Assembly: GCA_050247515.1 (NCBI GenBank)
Contig: JBFWUB010000023.1
Span: 1-64,000, forward strand
Direction: 5' to 3'
Source of the DNA: RAM1 sp050247515
GTDB taxonomy: Bacteria > Pseudomonadota > Gammaproteobacteria > Burkholderiales > Burkholderiaceae_C
DNA: 64,000 bases
Both the position numbers and the translations under genes were made by a program. This document shows positions 24,058-32,879 of the stretch, in pieces. Every line of letters begins with the position of its first letter. Position 1 is the first letter of the stretch. The notes under the pieces were generated by a model. That model saw only the letters and a program-made list of their open reading frames with translations. It ran no database searches and was not told the origin of the DNA.

Positions 24058-26121
24058 ATGTCGCACCGCCTGGCCGTTCTGGTTGCAACGCCCGCGCACA
24101 GCTCGATCCGCGGACCGCTGAGCTATCGAAGTGAGCTGCCACTCGCGCCGGGCGCTCTGGTGCGAGTACCGCTGGGCCGGCGTGAAGTGTTGGGGCTGGT
24201 GTGGGAACACGATCCGGCGCAGGACACCGACCGGGCGGAAACGGAAGACAAGCCCATATTGGGCGCGCTGGACGGCATCCCCCCATTGACCGCCTCGTGG
24301 AGACAATTAGTTACTTTCGCCGCGAACTATTACCAGCGCAGCGTGGGCGAAGTGGCACTGGCCGCGCTGCCGCCACAGTTGCGGGGCCTGAGCGCCCTGC
24401 AGTTGGCGCGGCGGCTGCGGCGCAAGACGGCGGGCAGGGAAGCCACCGCCGCGGACATTGCCACGGATGTCACAAAAAGTGTCGCACTGACGCCCGAGCA
24501 GGCGCAGGCACTGGGCGGGATCGCAGCGCACAGCGGCCCCTTCCTGGTCTATGGCGCTACCGGCAGCGGCAAGACCGAGGTGTATCTGCAGGCGGTGCAG
24601 GCCTTGCTGGCCACCAACCCGCAGGCCCAGGCGCTGGTGATGGTGCCCGAGATCAACCTCACGCCCCAGCTGGAGTCGCGCTTCATCGCGCGTTTTGGCG
24701 CCGACGCCGTGGTGTCGCTGCACAGCGGCATGACGAACCCGCAGCGTCTGAAAAGCTGGCTGGCCGCGCACACCGGCGCCGCACGCATCGTGCTGGGCAC
24801 GCGCATGGCGGTGTTTGCCTCCATGCCCGCCTTGGGCCTGATCGTGGTGGACGAAGAGCACGACCCCAGCTACAAGCAGCAGGAAGGTGCGCGCTATTCG
24901 GCGCGCGACCTGGCCGTTTACCGTGGCAAGCTGGAAGGCGCAAAAGTCCTGCTCGGCTCGGCCACGCCGTCCCTGGAAAGCTGGCAGGCCAGCGAAAAAG
25001 GCCGCTACCTGCGCCTGGACATGCCCTCGCGCATTGGCGATGGGCGCCTGCCCGCGGTGAAGCTGGTGGACATGAACCTGCAGCCGAAAAAGACGGTGTT
25101 TTCGGTGCAGCTGCTGGAGGCCATCCGCCAGCGGCTGGCGCGCGGCGAACAGTCGCTGGTGTTCCTGAACCGGCGCGGCTACGCGCCTGTGCTGGCCTGC
25201 AACGCCTGCGACTGGAAAAGCGAATGCCCGCACTGCAGCGCCTACCGCGTGTTCCACAAGATCGACCGCACCCTGCGCTGCCACCACTGCGGCTTCACCG
25301 AGCGCGTGCCGCGCGCCTGCCCGGCCTGCGGCAATGTGGACATCGCCCCGCTGGGCCGGGGCACCGAGCGGCTGGAAGAACACCTGGCCGAGCTGCTGGC
25401 GGACACGCGCAACGCGCAGGGTGAGCCGGTGCGCATCGCCCGCATGGATGCTGACACCACGCGGCTCAAAGGGTCACTGGAATCGCAGCTGGCCCAGGTG
25501 CATGCGGGCGCGGTTGACGTGCTGGTGGGTACGCAGATGGTCACCAAGGGCCATGACTTTCGCCGCATCACGCTGGTGGCCGCGGTGAACGCCGACGCGG
25601 CGCTTTTTTCCAGCGACTTTCGCGCGCCCGAGCGGCTGTTTGGCCTGCTGATGCAGGCCGCCGGCCGCGCCGGGCGCGATGCCGCCCAGGCTGGTGCAAG
25701 CGAGATGTGGGTACAGACCTGGCACCCTGCGCATCCCTTGTTTGGCGCCTTGCGCCGCCACGACTACCCGGCGTTCGCCGCCCAGCAGCTCAAGGAGCGC
25801 GAGGAAGCCGGCATGCCGCCGTTTTCGTTCCAGGCACTGGTGCGCGCCGAGGCCCGCACGCAAGAGGCCGCGCAGGCCTTCCTGAACGCCGCCAGTGCGG
25901 CGGCACAGGACGTGCCTGCGTACGAACACGTCACGCTGTACCCGGCCGTGCCCATGAGCGTGCAGCGCGTGGCCAATGTGGAGCGCGCGCAGATGCTGGT
26001 GGAAAGCGCATCGCGCGCCGCGCTGCAGCACTTCCTGACGCACTGGCATGCGGTGCTGCACGCGACCAGAGAAAAGGGCCTGATCCGCTGGGCCGTCGAC
26101 GTCGACCCCCTAGCCGTCTGA
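24058..26121 (+). CDS. priA: Primosomal replication restart helicase
   Basis: A 687-aa 3'-5' helicase that reloads the replisome at stalled forks. The N-terminal DNA-binding domain is followed by a helicase core with Walker A GATGSGKT (166-173), DEEH (265-268) and LLGSATPSLES. The zinc-binding insertion has cysteines at 381, 384, 390, 393, 408, 411, 421 and 424, and a late QAAGRAGR motif VI. I chose the ATG at 24058 (MSHRLAVLVATP), which matches the family N-terminus, over an upstream in-frame ATG at 24022. The 3' end overlaps that of rsmI by 12 bp, convergently. Confidence 0.96.
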   Translation: MSHRLAVLVATPAHSSIRGPLSYRSELPLAPGALVRVPLGRREVLGLVWEHDPAQDTDRAETEDKPILGALDGIPPLTASWRQLVTFAANYYQRSVGEVALAALPPQLRGLSALQLARRLRRKTAGREATAADIATDVTKSVALTPEQAQALGGIAAHSGPFLVYGATGSGKTEVYLQAVQALLATNPQAQALVMVPEINLTPQLESRFIARFGADAVVSLHSGMTNPQRLKSWLAAHTGAARIVLGTRMAVFASMPALGLIVVDEEHDPSYKQQEGARYSARDLAVYRGKLEGAKVLLGSATPSLESWQASEKGRYLRLDMPSRIGDGRLPAVKLVDMNLQPKKTVFSVQLLEAIRQRLARGEQSLVFLNRRGYAPVLACNACDWKSECPHCSAYRVFHKIDRTLRCHHCGFTERVPRACPACGNVDIAPLGRGTERLEEHLAELLADTRNAQGEPVRIARMDADTTRLKGSLESQLAQVHAGAVDVLVGTQMVTKGHDFRRITLVAAVNADAALFSSDFRAPERLFGLLMQAAGRAGRDAAQAGASEMWVQTWHPAHPLFGALRRHDYPAFAAQQLKEREEAGMPPFSFQALVRAEARTQEAAQAFLNAASAAAQDVPAYEHVTLYPAVPMSVQRVANVERAQMLVESASRAALQHFLTHWHAVLHATREKGLIRWAVDVDPLAV

Positions 26122-27024
26122 ATTTTTGAGCTTCAGCGCAGCGTCATACAGGTCATTGCGGCTGCCGCCGGTGATGTCGGCGGCGAGCTTCACCGCCGTC
26201 TTCACGGGAAGCTCTTTCAGCAGCAGTTGCAGCACGCGCAGGCCGTCATCGGCCTGGGGCACGTCGGCCACGGCGTGCAGCACCACGGCAAATTCACCGC
26301 GCAGGCGCCGCGCATCGGCGGCCAGCCAGGCGGCCAGGCCCTCACAGGCCAGCGAGGCAATGTCTTCAAACTGCTTGGTGATCTCGCGCGCAACCGTCAC
26401 AGGCCGGCTGCCCAGCACGGCCAAGGCGCGCGCCAACGCCTCCATGCGGTGGGGCGCTTCCAGCAGCACGACGGCACGTGACTCGCCGGCGAGCACCTGC
26501 ACCGCGGCGTCGCGCTCGCCGGCCTTGCTGGGCAAAAAACCCGCGAACACAAAGCCGCTCGCACCATCGTGCGACACGCTGCCCGCCGCACTGAGCGCGG
26601 CGGTGATGCTGCTGGCCCCGGGCAGCGGCACCACGCGCAGGCCCGCCGCACGCACAGCGGCCACCAGCCGCGCGCCCGGGTCGCTCACGGCGGGCGTGCC
26701 GGCGTCGCTGGCATAGGCAATGCGCTGGCCCTGCTGCAGGCGCTGCACCACGGCCTGCGCGGCCTCGGCTTCGTTGTGCTGGTGCACGGCCAGCAGTTGC
26801 GCGCTGCCGCGTTCGATGCCGTAGGCGCGCAGCAGCGCCTGCGTGTGGCGCGTGTCTTCGCAGGCCACCGCGTCGGCCAGCTGCAGCACATGCAGCGCCC
26901 GCAGGCTGATGTCGGCCAGGTTGCCGATCGGCGTGGCCACGACATACAACGCGCCCTGCGGATAATGCTGCTGTGCCGCCGCATCGCGCGCGGCCCCCAG
27001 GGCGGAAGAAAAAGAAGCGATCAA
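26110..27024 (-). CDS. rsmI: 16S rRNA 2'-O-ribose C1402 methyltransferase
   Basis: A ~304-aa SAM-dependent tetrapyrrole-methylase-fold enzyme that methylates the ribose of C1402 in 16S rRNA. Motifs are GALYVVATPIGNLADISLRA, CEDTRHTQALL, ASDAGTPAVSDPGARLV and PLPGASSITAALSAAG. No ATG lies near the conserved start. I chose TTG at 27024, giving an N-terminus like those of relatives; a GTG or CTG further in is possible, and the ATG at 27126 would overlap yraN by 103 bp. The TTG shares one base with the ATG of the divergent yraN. Confidence 0.92.
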   Translation of the reverse strand: MIASFSSALGAARDAAAQQHYPQGALYVVATPIGNLADISLRALHVLQLADAVACEDTRHTQALLRAYGIERGSAQLLAVHQHNEAEAAQAVVQRLQQGQRIAYASDAGTPAVSDPGARLVAAVRAAGLRVVPLPGASSITAALSAAGSVSHDGASGFVFAGFLPSKAGERDAAVQVLAGESRAVVLLEAPHRMEALARALAVLGSRPVTVAREITKQFEDIASLACEGLAAWLAADARRLRGEFAVVLHAVADVPQADDGLRVLQLLLKELPVKTAVKLAADITGGSRNDLYDAALKLKNSDG

Positions 27025-27401
27025 TGGATATCCCCAAAGCACAGCCAACCACCAAAGAGCGCGGTGACGCGGGCGAGGACCGCGCGCTGGCGCACCTGCT
27101 GGGCGCGGGCTTGCGGCTGGTGTCACGCAATTATCGGACGCCCGGGCGCGGCGGCGGCGAAATCGACCTGATCATGCGCGAGCCGGACGGCACGCTGGTG
27201 TTCGTGGAGGTACGCCAGCGCTCCAGCGGCTCGCATGGGGGCGCGGGCGCCAGCATCAGCCCGTTCAAACAGCGCCGCATCATCTTCGCCGCGCGCCACT
27301 ACCTGATGCGCCTGGGCCATGAGCCGCCTTGCCGGTTTGACGTGGTGCTGCTGCAAGCCAGCCAGGTGCAGTGGCTGCGCGCGGCGTTTGACGTGGGCTG
27401 A
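27024..27401 (+). CDS. yraN: YraN/UPF0102 nuclease-fold protein
   Basis: A 125-aa protein of the UPF0102 family, which has a PD-(D/E)xK-like fold related to Holliday-junction resolvases. The motif core is GGGEIDLIMREPDGTLVFVEVRQR, with Glu, Asp and the E-x-R/K triad; Arg in place of the final Lys is common in this family. Downstream, FKQRRIIFAARHYL is also conserved. Biochemical activity is unproven. It is divergent from rsmI as in many proteobacteria, but the usual downstream neighbours diaA and dolP are displaced by ~5.3 kb. Confidence 0.9.
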   Translation: MDIPKAQPTTKERGDAGEDRALAHLLGAGLRLVSRNYRTPGRGGGEIDLIMREPDGTLVFVEVRQRSSGSHGGAGASISPFKQRRIIFAARHYLMRLGHEPPCRFDVVLLQASQVQWLRAAFDVG

Positions 27402-27402
27402 G

Positions 27403-30400
27403 TCAGCCGCCGGGCATCAGCGGATAGACCGGGCCCGGCATGCCGCAAGCGAGGAACCACCGCACGGCTTCGGCCGCATGCGCTGGCGCGTCCGCGGCAC
27501 CGCCATGCCGTGACAGCAGCAGATGCAGCCGCGCGGCGTCATAGGGTGAGGCATGGGCCGCGCAGGCGTGAAGGCCGCTGCGCCAGGCACGCTGCGCCGC
27601 CATGGCACGACCGCGCAGCATTTCGCCGCAACCCTGATACAGCAGCCGCCGGGGCGTCAGCACCGGCAGGCTGGACGACAGGACCCGGTACCGCCGCACA
27701 GCCTGCAGCGCCAGGCCGCGCGCCTGGCGCCCCGCGTCGCCCGGGCTGTCGGCCGCGCTCAGCAGCACATCGACCACCAGCGCCAGGGCCAGCAAGGTGT
27801 AGAACCGGCCCGTGGTCACGCCATGCGCAAGGTCCAGCGCCTCCTGGGCCAGCAGCAGCACCTGGCGAAGGTCACCCTGCGCCCACGCCACCAGGGACTC
27901 CAGGCCTCGCAGGCGGATGTCTTCCAGCGTGGTGCGGCGCACGGCAATGCTGTGGATATCGTGCAGGCAACCCTGGGCGATGGCAACGCCGCCCAGCCCG
28001 CTGCGCAGCAGCGCCTGCACCTTGAACATCAGCGCCCGGCGCAGGATGACCGGCTGTTCCAGCGCACGGGCCTCTACCTCGGTGATGCGGACCTCCTCCA
28101 GAAGCCGCGGGAAATTGCCCTGGTGCAGATGCACTGCATTGAGCTGCGCGCGGCATTCCAGCGAATCGTAGCCATAGCCCAGCGATGCCAGCGCCGCTGC
28201 CGCACGCAGCATGTAGGCCTCGGCCACGTCCCAGCGCCCGCGCATGATCATCAAGTGGCCCAACTGCTGTAACGCGAAAGCCTCGTCCACCGGCTGCGTG
28301 TCACGCAGGCGCGCTCGTACACGACGTACAAGCCAGCCGGCCATCCAGCCTTGACGGCGAGTGCCGAGAAAGGCCAGCGCCTTGAGCATGACCGCCAGGC
28401 GTGCATCCGCCGCACCGGAACGCCGCGCCGCGACCCAGGCGGCGGCAAGCCCCGCCCACAGCTCGGAGCCGGACGCACCATCGATGAAGCGGCCCATGAG
28501 CAGGCGGGCGATGGCATGGGCCAGCAAGCGCTGGGCGTTGCGCTCATGTTCCGCCGCGGCCGGTCGGCTGGCCAGCGCCACCGGAACGCGGCCCAGCGCA
28601 CGGACCCAGGCGCGCACGCCGGCCGCTGGCATCGCCACGCCACCCAGCTCGAGCACGGCGCGAAGATGCGCGTCGTCGTACAGGTTGCCATACTGGTTGT
28701 GCGTGACCACGCCCGCGCGGTAGTGCCAGGCCATGCGGTAAGCGGGGCGGGCGTCGGGGTAGCGTTGCAGCGCCGCTTCCAGCAGGCGCGCAGCTGCAAA
28801 ATGCCAGCCCAGCCGGTGGTAGATGTCGCACAGCGCCGCCAGCGGTGCGTCCACCTGCTCGGCATCGGCCCATTGCAGGGCCTGCTGGACCGCCGCGGCC
28901 AGCGTGCTGATGTCGGCCTTTGCCTCGTCCAGCAAGGCGGGCTCGCGTTGCAGCCGGGGCGCCAGCGCCAGAAGGCGCGACAGAACACCCAGCACGAACT
29001 GGCGCCGCCAGGCGTGCGAGGGGTCCAGATCCTCGAGCATGGCCAGGCCATGCTGGCGCGTCAGCTCGTGCATGCGGCAGCGGCCCAGCGCCTCGCGCGC
29101 GACCACGCAGCGCTCGACCAGAACCGACACGATGTCGTCGCTCACGCCCGCGCAATCCGGCACCCATTCGCGCGGAAAGGTGCCGCGGAACAATGCGCAG
29201 CGCGCCCAGGCCTCCTGCGTGGCGCTGTCCAGCTGCTCCCACATGTCACCCATGACTTCCTGCAAGGTGCGGTGACGGTACTCGGGCACGTGAAGGCTGG
29301 AGTCCAGCCAGGAGCCCTGCTCCAGCCGCTGGACAAGCTGCCGGGGCGTCAGCGTTCGCAGGGACTGCGCGGCGAACTGGATGGCCAGCGGCGAGCCCTC
29401 CAGCAGGTGCACGAGCTGCTTGAGCGCGTCATACTCAAGCGCCTCGTCAACGGCAACGCCCACCCGCCGCGCGCAAGCGCGCAGCAGCGCCAGCGCGGCG
29501 CCCGGGTCCGCACTGCCGTCACCCTCTGCCAGCCCCTGCAGTTCGTACAGCCATTCGTGCGCAATGCCCAGCCGCACCCGCGACGTAACGATCACCACGC
29601 AACCCGGCGCCGCCTCCAGCAGCTCCGCCACAACATGCGCGGCCGCAATGCAGGTCTCAAAGCCGTCCAGGCCCAGCACGGCACGCCGCGCGCCCAGGTA
29701 CTTGCGAAGCATGGCCATCGGCTGGACGGTCTGACTGAAGTCAAGCCCCAGCGCCGACCCCAGCGCCGCCACCAGGTGTTCACGTACGGACTCCGCCGAG
29801 GCTTCGCGGCCGATGAAGTCAAAGCTGCACAGCACGCAGCCATCGGGGAATCCGGGCGCGATCTCGTCAATCAACGCGCGGGCCAGCCGGCTCTTTCCGA
29901 CGCCTGCCGGGCCCAACACCGTGACCAGCCGTTCGCCCCGATCCAGATGCTGGCGGATGCGGCGCAGGTCACCCGCGCGCCCAATGAGCGGAAGCAGGTC
30001 GATGGCACCGGGACGCGACTGCAGGGCAGGCGCCGGCGCCGCCGGGGGCACATTGCCACGCCGGATGTCTTCGGCCAGCGCCACCAGGGCAGGCGATGGC
30101 TTGCTGCCCTGGTGCTCTGCCAGGGCCAGGCGGCAGGCCTCATAGCGATCAAGCGCCGCGGCGGTGGATCCCACGCGCGCGAGCAGTCGCAGCAACGGCA
30201 TGTGCGGCTCCTCATTCCAGGGCTCGATCTGCGCCCACAGCTCCAGGTACTGGAGCTCGTTGTGCACGTGGCGCGCCTGCTGTTCCAGCCGCACCAGCTC
30301 CCGCAGGAGCACCACGGTGCTGCGGTCAATGCGCTGGCGTTGCAGGCCCACCCAGTCATCGAATGCCGCACAGTCACGCAGCTGGAAGTCGCCAAGGAAC

Positions 30401-30801
30401 GGCCCGCAGTAACGGGCCACCGCGCCGCCGAGCGCCGAGGCGCCCTGCTGTTGCCCGGCGGTGTCGGCCGCCCGCAGAAGCTGCAGCGCGTCCACCTGGA
30501 CATCAGCGCCCGCGTCTATGCCAACCGTCTCCGCATCCGCATGGATGACGCCGGGCAGGCGTTGCCTGAGCTTGGTCAGCGCCAGGCGCAGATTGGCGCG
30601 GGCGCCGTCATCACCCGTGTCGCACCAGAACATGTCGGCCAGCACCTCGCGGCGAACCGGCCTGCGCTCCATGGCGATGTAGATCAGCAGCGCCAGCGAC
30701 TTGGCCGGCAAGACCACGCTGTCGGCCCCCTGCGGGCCAGCGTGCAGGCGCACACGGCCCAGCACGCGTAGGTTCACGTTGTGTTTCATCAAGGATTGCA
30801 A
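27403..30801 (-). CDS. SARP-type transcriptional regulator with STAND NTPase and TPR-like region
   Basis: A 1132-aa multidomain regulator. Residues ~8-100 form a winged-helix DNA-binding domain like those of SARP/AfsR proteins (LPAKSLALLIYIAMERRPVR, then ANLRLALTKLRQRLPGV). Residues ~100-245 form a bacterial transcriptional activation (BTAD) helical domain. From ~268 there is an NB-ARC/STAND-type ATPase with Walker A GPAGVGKS (297-304), Walker B AVLGLDGFE (374-382) and VIVTSR (403-408). The C-terminal ~500 residues are helical and TPR-like. STAND proteins act as ligand-triggered switches. The 3' end faces yraN with 1 bp between stop codons. Start 30801 (MQSLMKHN) or the Met four residues in. 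Confidence 0.85.
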   Translation of the reverse strand: MQSLMKHNVNLRVLGRVRLHAGPQGADSVVLPAKSLALLIYIAMERRPVRREVLADMFWCDTGDDGARANLRLALTKLRQRLPGVIHADAETVGIDAGADVQVDALQLLRAADTAGQQQGASALGGAVARYCGPFLGDFQLRDCAAFDDWVGLQRQRIDRSTVVLLRELVRLEQQARHVHNELQYLELWAQIEPWNEEPHMPLLRLLARVGSTAAALDRYEACRLALAEHQGSKPSPALVALAEDIRRGNVPPAAPAPALQSRPGAIDLLPLIGRAGDLRRIRQHLDRGERLVTVLGPAGVGKSRLARALIDEIAPGFPDGCVLCSFDFIGREASAESVREHLVAALGSALGLDFSQTVQPMAMLRKYLGARRAVLGLDGFETCIAAAHVVAELLEAAPGCVVIVTSRVRLGIAHEWLYELQGLAEGDGSADPGAALALLRACARRVGVAVDEALEYDALKQLVHLLEGSPLAIQFAAQSLRTLTPRQLVQRLEQGSWLDSSLHVPEYRHRTLQEVMGDMWEQLDSATQEAWARCALFRGTFPREWVPDCAGVSDDIVSVLVERCVVAREALGRCRMHELTRQHGLAMLEDLDPSHAWRRQFVLGVLSRLLALAPRLQREPALLDEAKADISTLAAAVQQALQWADAEQVDAPLAALCDIYHRLGWHFAAARLLEAALQRYPDARPAYRMAWHYRAGVVTHNQYGNLYDDAHLRAVLELGGVAMPAAGVRAWVRALGRVPVALASRPAAAEHERNAQRLLAHAIARLLMGRFIDGASGSELWAGLAAAWVAARRSGAADARLAVMLKALAFLGTRRQGWMAGWLVRRVRARLRDTQPVDEAFALQQLGHLMIMRGRWDVAEAYMLRAAAALASLGYGYDSLECRAQLNAVHLHQGNFPRLLEEVRITEVEARALEQPVILRRALMFKVQALLRSGLGGVAIAQGCLHDIHSIAVRRTTLEDIRLRGLESLVAWAQGDLRQVLLLAQEALDLAHGVTTGRFYTLLALALVVDVLLSAADSPGDAGRQARGLALQAVRRYRVLSSSLPVLTPRRLLYQGCGEMLRGRAMAAQRAWRSGLHACAAHASPYDAARLHLLLSRHGGAADAPAHAAEAVRWFLACGMPGPVYPLMPGG

Positions 30802-30849
30802 TGTGCCGCGTCCCGCGGCACCCCTTGCGTCGCGGCCGTTGCCGCGCGG

Positions 30850-31551
30850 TCAGGCCAGGGCCTGCGATGCCAGCGGGAAGGTGATGGTCACGCAATTGCC
30901 GCCGCTGGGTGAGCGCGCGCAGCTGACGTGACCGCCATGCTCCTCCGCGAAGTCCCCCGCCATGAGCAGGCCCAGACTCTCGCTCTCCTCATGGCCGCGC
31001 CCACCCGCGCCCAGCAAGGGCGCCATCAGGCCCCAGCCCGAAGGCGCGAAAGCGCGCGTGTCGCTGATGGATACCTGCACGTCACCATCGACCCGGCGGG
31101 ACGCCACGTCAATGGTTCCGCAGCCTCCCAGGGCCTGCGCGGCATCCAGGATCAAGTGCAGCACCACCTGGTGGAACTCGGGAAGATCGGCGCCGGCATG
31201 CTCGAAGGGGGCGTAGCGCTCGGCGATGCGCACCCCGGGCGGGACCAGGGTGCGCGCAATGCGCACCATGCGGCGCAGCACCTGGTTGATGTCACACGGC
31301 GCCGTGGGTTCATGGGGCTGCGCGCTCAGTTGCCTGGCAGCGTCGCGCACGCTGTGACGACCTCGATCAGGGAGGCCCGTGGGCGCACGGCCAACCCGAG
31401 GCCGGACCGGCTCACGCCAAAGTGCCAGGCCCCAGGACGACAGGATGCCAAAACCGGCGTGGCCGGGGAGCGGGAGGAATCTGGTGTACATGGGAGCTTT
31501 CGGTGTGGAAGGTGTTGGGATCGGGAGGCAGCAAAGGCGCATGACACTCAC
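30850..31551 (-). CDS. Histidine-kinase-like ATPase domain protein, degenerate
   Basis: A 233-aa protein whose residues ~85-228 align by eye with the end of a sensor kinase: CDINQVLRRMVRIARTLVPP, then an N-box-like QVVLHLILDAAQAL, a G1-like region SDTRAFAPSGWG and a G2-like region SLGLLMAGDFAEEHGG, ending GGNCVTITFPL. Both N-box Asn positions are changed (His132, Asp136), and the G1 DxGxG is lost. No phosphoacceptor His helix, sensor or membrane segment is visible. It is probably a non-enzymatic ATPase-fold partner. The start is GTG at 31551, immediately after the TGA of the upstream gene; ATG 31542 is an alternative. Confidence 0.6.
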   Translation of the reverse strand: MSVMRLCCLPIPTPSTPKAPMYTRFLPLPGHAGFGILSSWGLALWREPVRPRVGRAPTGLPDRGRHSVRDAARQLSAQPHEPTAPCDINQVLRRMVRIARTLVPPGVRIAERYAPFEHAGADLPEFHQVVLHLILDAAQALGGCGTIDVASRRVDGDVQVSISDTRAFAPSGWGLMAPLLGAGGRGHEESESLGLLMAGDFAEEHGGHVSCARSPSGGNCVTITFPLASQALA

Positions 31552-32487
31552 TCAGGTGGAATGCACGGCAACGACGGGGGAGCGCAGCGCCACCACGGGC
31601 GCCGGCGCGGCTACATCGGGGCTGGCCGGAGGGCTTGCGCTCACGGCGCCCACGGCGTGCAGCGCCGCCAGAGACTGGCAAACCTGCTGCTCAGGCGCGC
31701 CCAGGCGCCGCGCGAGGTCAGCCAGCATCATGGGACCGGACCGCAGCGCCGCCATCAGCCGGATATGGGCCGGGTCGAGCTGCTCGATGGGCATGCGCGG
31801 CATACGGCAAAAGTGGATCGGCCTGCGGCGATAGCGCGTGGGCAGGATGTCCAGCGTGGTGCGGGCGGCGTATGTCCATATCAGGTCACCGGTTGCGCGG
31901 CGCACGAACGACTGCGGCGGCACACCGGCGCCATGCGGGCGACGGGTCCACTCGGCGCGCAGCAGGTCACCCGGCGTGACCGTCAGCGGAAAAGCCGCCA
32001 TGCCCCGACGCAGGTCGATCACCGCGGTCAGGCGGCTGTGGTGCAGCAGCTGGTAAACGCCGCCGCTGGCGACTTCTTCCTGGTGCCAGTTCAACGAGCA
32101 GCCCAGCGCGTAGTCACAGCGCAACATGCCAAGGCGCGATTCCAGTGTGCGAAAAGCAGCCACCACGCTCGCCTGGCGGTCTGGATCGAACAACACGGCA
32201 CCAGGAACCGCGGTGAATTGTTCGCTGGAGACCGCCAGCAGGCCTGGCGCCCGCCGCAGATCCCACCCCTGCGAATGACCGTCGGGGCGGCGTTGAAGGA
32301 CATTCAGGCCCGCCGCGCCACGGTCTTCGATGGCCTGGGAATTGACGCACCAGACGTCCGCCCGTTGCGGTTCTACCTGGCGCCATCCACAATCCTCGCG
32401 GCCGAAAGCCCCGGTCCATAGGGTGAGCTGTTCGCAGGCTCGGGGGGCAAATCCGAGAAAGCTCACGCCAAGAAGCAACTTGTCCAT
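31552..32487 (-). CDS. Unrecognised protein with C-terminal winged-helix-like segment
   Basis: A 311-aa protein I do not recognise. The N-terminus (MDKLLLGVSFLGFAPRACEQ, then ADVWCVNSQ) could be a diverged receiver-like Rossmann fold, but no phosphorylatable Asp context is evident. The middle is mixed alpha/beta with many aromatic residues. Residues ~245-290 (HIRLMAALRSGPMMLADLAR, then RLGAPEQQVCQSLAALHAVG) read as a helix-turn-helix of the winged type. It precedes the degenerate HATPase gene with abutting stop and start codons and follows a 16-codon ORF. It is therefore probably part of one regulatory operon with the SARP gene. Confidence 0.6.
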   Translation of the reverse strand: MDKLLLGVSFLGFAPRACEQLTLWTGAFGREDCGWRQVEPQRADVWCVNSQAIEDRGAAGLNVLQRRPDGHSQGWDLRRAPGLLAVSSEQFTAVPGAVLFDPDRQASVVAAFRTLESRLGMLRCDYALGCSLNWHQEEVASGGVYQLLHHSRLTAVIDLRRGMAAFPLTVTPGDLLRAEWTRRPHGAGVPPQSFVRRATGDLIWTYAARTTLDILPTRYRRRPIHFCRMPRMPIEQLDPAHIRLMAALRSGPMMLADLARRLGAPEQQVCQSLAALHAVGAVSASPPASPDVAAPAPVVALRSPVVAVHST

Positions 32488-32490
32488 AAG

Positions 32491-32541
32491 TCAGCCCCCG
32501 CTGCGTGACAGGCGCTCATGGAGATAACGGATCAGTGGCAT
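32491..32541 (-). CDS. Possible 16-codon leader ORF
   Basis: MPLIRYLHERLSRSGG, with AGAAGG about 7 nt before its ATG, ends 3 nt before the start codon of the winged-helix gene. The spacing suggests translational coupling or a leader peptide. A longer in-frame version would begin at 32697 (68 aa) but has no clear Shine-Dalgarno. Expression is unproven. Confidence 0.3.
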   Translation of the reverse strand: MPLIRYLHERLSRSGG

Positions 32542-32879
32542 GTTGTGGCCTTCTATGGGTTGGTGGTTGCCCTGCGTCTCGGTCAAGATTGACTTCTGCC
32601 GCAGCCATGGGCGCATTGAAGGCCGCTCGCGTTTTATTGCCGTTTCCGGCGCGCTTAATGTGCGTTTTCCACCTGATCGATGCCGTTTATTAACCATAAG
32701 GTATCAATTAATCGGTCTTTTCCCCATACGTCCCGCGCCGATCGTCCTGGTACAGGCGATCGCCGAAGCGAGATACAGGCGCACCGCCCGCCTGAAAAAT
32801 GTTACTTTTTGTTTTAATTCTGGTTTGAGACCAGCCAGGTTGGCAGGTGCCGTCGGGTGGGGGGTTATCATCCCCAACC
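32542..32879. promoter_or_regulatory. AT-richer divergent promoter region
   Basis: About 340 bp between the minus-strand regulatory island and diaA. The stretch 32690-32725 (TTATTAACCATAAGG, then TATCAATTAATCGG) and 32795-32830 are clearly AT-richer than the flanking genes and are good places for the divergent promoters. I see no strong palindrome, no terminator and no convincing gene. Confidence 0.35.

Noticed and set aside
28351..30771. 806-aa plus-strand frame opposite the SARP regulator
   Set aside because: Low-complexity Arg/Gln/His-rich translation; the minus strand encodes recognisable DNA-binding and ATPase motifs.
32491..32697. 68-aa version of the leader ORF
   Set aside because: No ribosome-binding site at its first ATG; the internal ATG at 32541 has one, so only the 16-codon form is listed.
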